The notes beneath the pieces are model-generated. The model was not told where the DNA came from, ran no database searches, and saw nothing but the letters and a program-made list of their open reading frames with translations. A program made the position numbers and the translations under genes. Of a stretch of DNA of 5,641 nucleotides, positions 4,719-5,641 are shown one piece after another. Every line of letters starts with the position of its first letter. Position 1 is the first letter of the stretch. Origin of the DNA: JBEKYH01 sp049511115 (GTDB lineage: Bacteria > Planctomycetota > Phycisphaerae > Tepidisphaerales > Tepidisphaeraceae); contig JBEKYH010000353.1 of NCBI GenBank assembly GCA_049511115.1, positions 1 to 5,641 on the forward strand, in the 5' to 3' direction.

Positions 4719-4925
4719 ATGACGAAGCACGAATATCGAATCTGGCGTGTCGGAAACGGCGAGCCCGTCGTGGTCGGCACAATTGCGGCGCATGGGTATC
4801 TGGAGGCGCGCCAAAAGGCGGAGCAACTGTTCGGAGAGCAGATCGAAGTTTACCTGGCGCCCGGCCCCAGGGCAGAACACACCCTCGCCGAAGTCTTTGG
4901 CCAGCTCCAGCCACTGATGGCCTGA
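4719..4925 (+). CDS. Hypothetical 68-aa protein
   Basis: I do not recognise this family. The ATG at 4719 is chosen because GGAGG (4709-4713) lies 5 bases upstream; an earlier in-frame start near 4638 would add a Lys- and Leu-rich stretch encoded by AT-rich sequence and has no clear ribosome-binding site. The protein opens with a likely beta-strand (H-E-Y-R-I-W-R-V), then E-P-V-V-V-G-T-I-A-A, an Ala/Glu-rich helix (Y-L-E-A-R-Q-K-A-E-Q-L-F), a short strand (Q-I-E-V-Y-L-A) and a final helix. It has no cysteine, signal peptide or membrane segment. A compact alpha/beta cytosolic protein is likely. Codon use is GC-rich like the neighbouring genes, which together with the ribosome-binding site supports it being real. 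Confidence 0.6.
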   Translation: MTKHEYRIWRVGNGEPVVVGTIAAHGYLEARQKAEQLFGEQIEVYLAPGPRAEHTLAEVFGQLQPLMA

Positions 4926-5392
4926 TGCGCGGAATGCCTATTCGATCCTTTCATGTCGAAAATCTGGTGCGAAAGCTACGCACTCGCCAGTTCGGCTGAT
5001 TTTTACCGGTTTGCCGGATGCTTAAATTCAATCAACGCGAAATGATGTGCCCCCTTTTTCCCCAAAACTAGTGCGCCAGTCGCCATCTTCTGCGCTAACG
5101 GTCACCCTCGCGGTTTGCGGCGAACCGATTATTCGAAATCCAATCAGAATCCTAACAGGGTCGGTAAAAACACCATAAACCAGACAGGTAATCGGCGTTT
5201 GCCTACGATTTATGCAGATGTCGAAAACTTCTTGTTAAGTCAAATGCGTTTTGTGCCGCCGTTTTTAGCCCAACAAACCGCAATTCTACCCCCGAATGGC
5301 TCCTTACAGCCGATGGCATCGCTTTTGCCAAGCGTCAGTCGCGTTATTCATATGGTCGAGTCGATCTTTTCAAATTGGAAGGAGTCATACCA
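4926..5392. other. 467-bp AT-richer spacer upstream of the porin-like gene
   Basis: No convincing gene is seen. An open frame of about 98 codons from a TTG at 5115 to 5411 has no ribosome-binding site, overlaps the next gene's start and lacks recognisable features. A small hairpin, CGGTT (5111-5115) / AACCG (5123-5127), is present. GTCGGTA at 5160-5166 is the complement of TACCGAC, a half of the 3018-3033 palindrome, but has no partner arm. The length suggests a long regulated leader or an unrecognised small RNA. The ribosome-binding site GGAAGGAG (5377-5384) ends the region. Confidence 0.4.
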
Positions 5393-5641
5393 ATGGTTCG
5401 TAAAGGCCTGACCGCCGCAGCCGTTGTGGCCATGTTATCCTCCGCGACAGCCCTCTGGGCCGCGGATGCGCAGCAGCCTCAAGCGGCTGATCTTTCGCAG
5501 TCTCCCCTGTCCCTGACCCCCACGTACATGGACAGCACGCCGACGACGTTGACGCCGGCCATGTATCTGCTTGATCCGACCCCGGTCGGAAAGTGGCTGG
5601 AGAACAACAAGATCGACATCACCGGCTTTGCCGAGGGTGGT
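5393..5641 (+). CDS. Exported, probably outer-membrane beta-barrel porin (BBP2/OmpL-like), 3' end beyond window
   Basis: The first 83 codons are present and the frame runs off the right edge. The ATG at 5393 has GGAAGGAG 8 bases upstream, the best ribosome-binding site in the window. Residues 1-23 are a Sec signal peptide: M-V-R-K, a hydrophobic core (L-T-A-A-A-V-V-A-M-L) and A-L-W-A before A-D, so cleavage is likely after Ala23. A Thr/Pro-rich low-complexity stretch (about 36-65) follows, then G-K-W-L-E-N-N-K-I-D-I-T-G-F-A-E-G-G, which resembles the start of the first strand in BBP2/OmpL-like porins (PF07642), where W-L-x-x-x-x-I-x-[IVL]-x-G-[FW]-x-[DE]-x-G-Y is typical. Such proteins form outer-membrane channels and are numerous in Planctomycetota. 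The export call is firm; the family call rests on a short match, and the barrel itself is outside the window. It has its own long AT-rich upstream region. Confidence 0.7.
   Translation, partial: MVRKGLTAAAVVAMLSSATALWAADAQQPQAADLSQSPLSLTPTYMDSTPTTLTPAMYLLDPTPVGKWLENNKIDITGFAEGG

Noticed and set aside
4442..4780. 112-codon minus-strand frame across the 4407-4718 spacer
   Set aside because: It overlaps the start of the better-supported 68-aa gene, has no recognisable domain and no clear ribosome-binding site.
5325..5353. TTGCCA and TCATAT as a sigma-70 promoter for the porin-like gene
   Set aside because: The 17-bp spacing is good, but the -10 matches consensus at only 3 of 6 positions, too weak to annotate.
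5115..5411. 98-codon plus-strand frame in the porin upstream region
   Set aside because: It has a TTG start without a ribosome-binding site, runs 19 bp into the well-supported porin-like gene, and shows no domain or export signal.

Overview
The window is GC-rich bacterial chromosome with mostly small accessory genes. The best taxonomic hint is the right-edge gene, whose exported N-terminus and following K-W-L-E-N-N...I-T-G-F-A-E-G-G stretch resemble the BBP2/OmpL-like outer-membrane porins common in Planctomycetota and related Gram-negative phyla. This is combined with a NarL-type two-component pair and PA2169/DUF2383, DUF1328 and DUF4926-like proteins. A Planctomycetota-like host is my inference, not proven; no rRNA, tRNA or other marker is present.

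Layout. (1) 1-375, plus strand: the 3' part of a zf-TFIIB (zinc-ribbon) protein, converging on the next operon across a short spacer that holds a 10-bp tandem duplication and a perfect 11-bp palindrome with a possible terminator tail. (2) 2929-466, minus strand: a two-gene operon made of a complete NarL/FixJ-type response regulator (REC-HTH) followed 34 bp later by a membrane-anchored hybrid histidine kinase (TM-PAS-HisKA_3-HATPase-REC). (3) 2930-3159: a divergent control region packed with dyads. The key one is TACCGACAAATCGGTA (3018-3033), two inverted heptamers with a 2-bp spacer, the 7-2-7 geometry known for NarL-family sites. (4) 3160-3896, plus strand: a PA2169-like DUF2383 four-helix protein and a DUF1328/YtjA-like small membrane protein, separated by a strong hairpin and closed by a clear intrinsic terminator (3934-3975). 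(5) 3976-4406: a structured leader with a candidate Shine-Dalgarno-sequestering helix, then a DUF4926-like 75-aa protein. (6) 4407-4925: a spacer with a dyad carrying the same TACCGAT heptamer, then a 68-aa protein I do not recognise. (7) 4926-5392: a long, AT-richer spacer without a convincing gene. (8) 5393 to the right edge: the start of an exported, probably outer-membrane beta-barrel protein.

Working model (inference): the kinase senses a cytoplasmic or membrane signal through its PAS domain and phosphorylates the upstream-encoded NarL-type regulator. That regulator would act at the palindrome between its own gene and the DUF2383/DUF1328 genes, both families often linked to stress. It would thus autoregulate and control a small envelope/stress regulon. 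Three accessory genes have unusual structured sequence just before their start codons, so post-transcriptional control is also possible. Nothing here is an obvious defence, CRISPR or mobile system.
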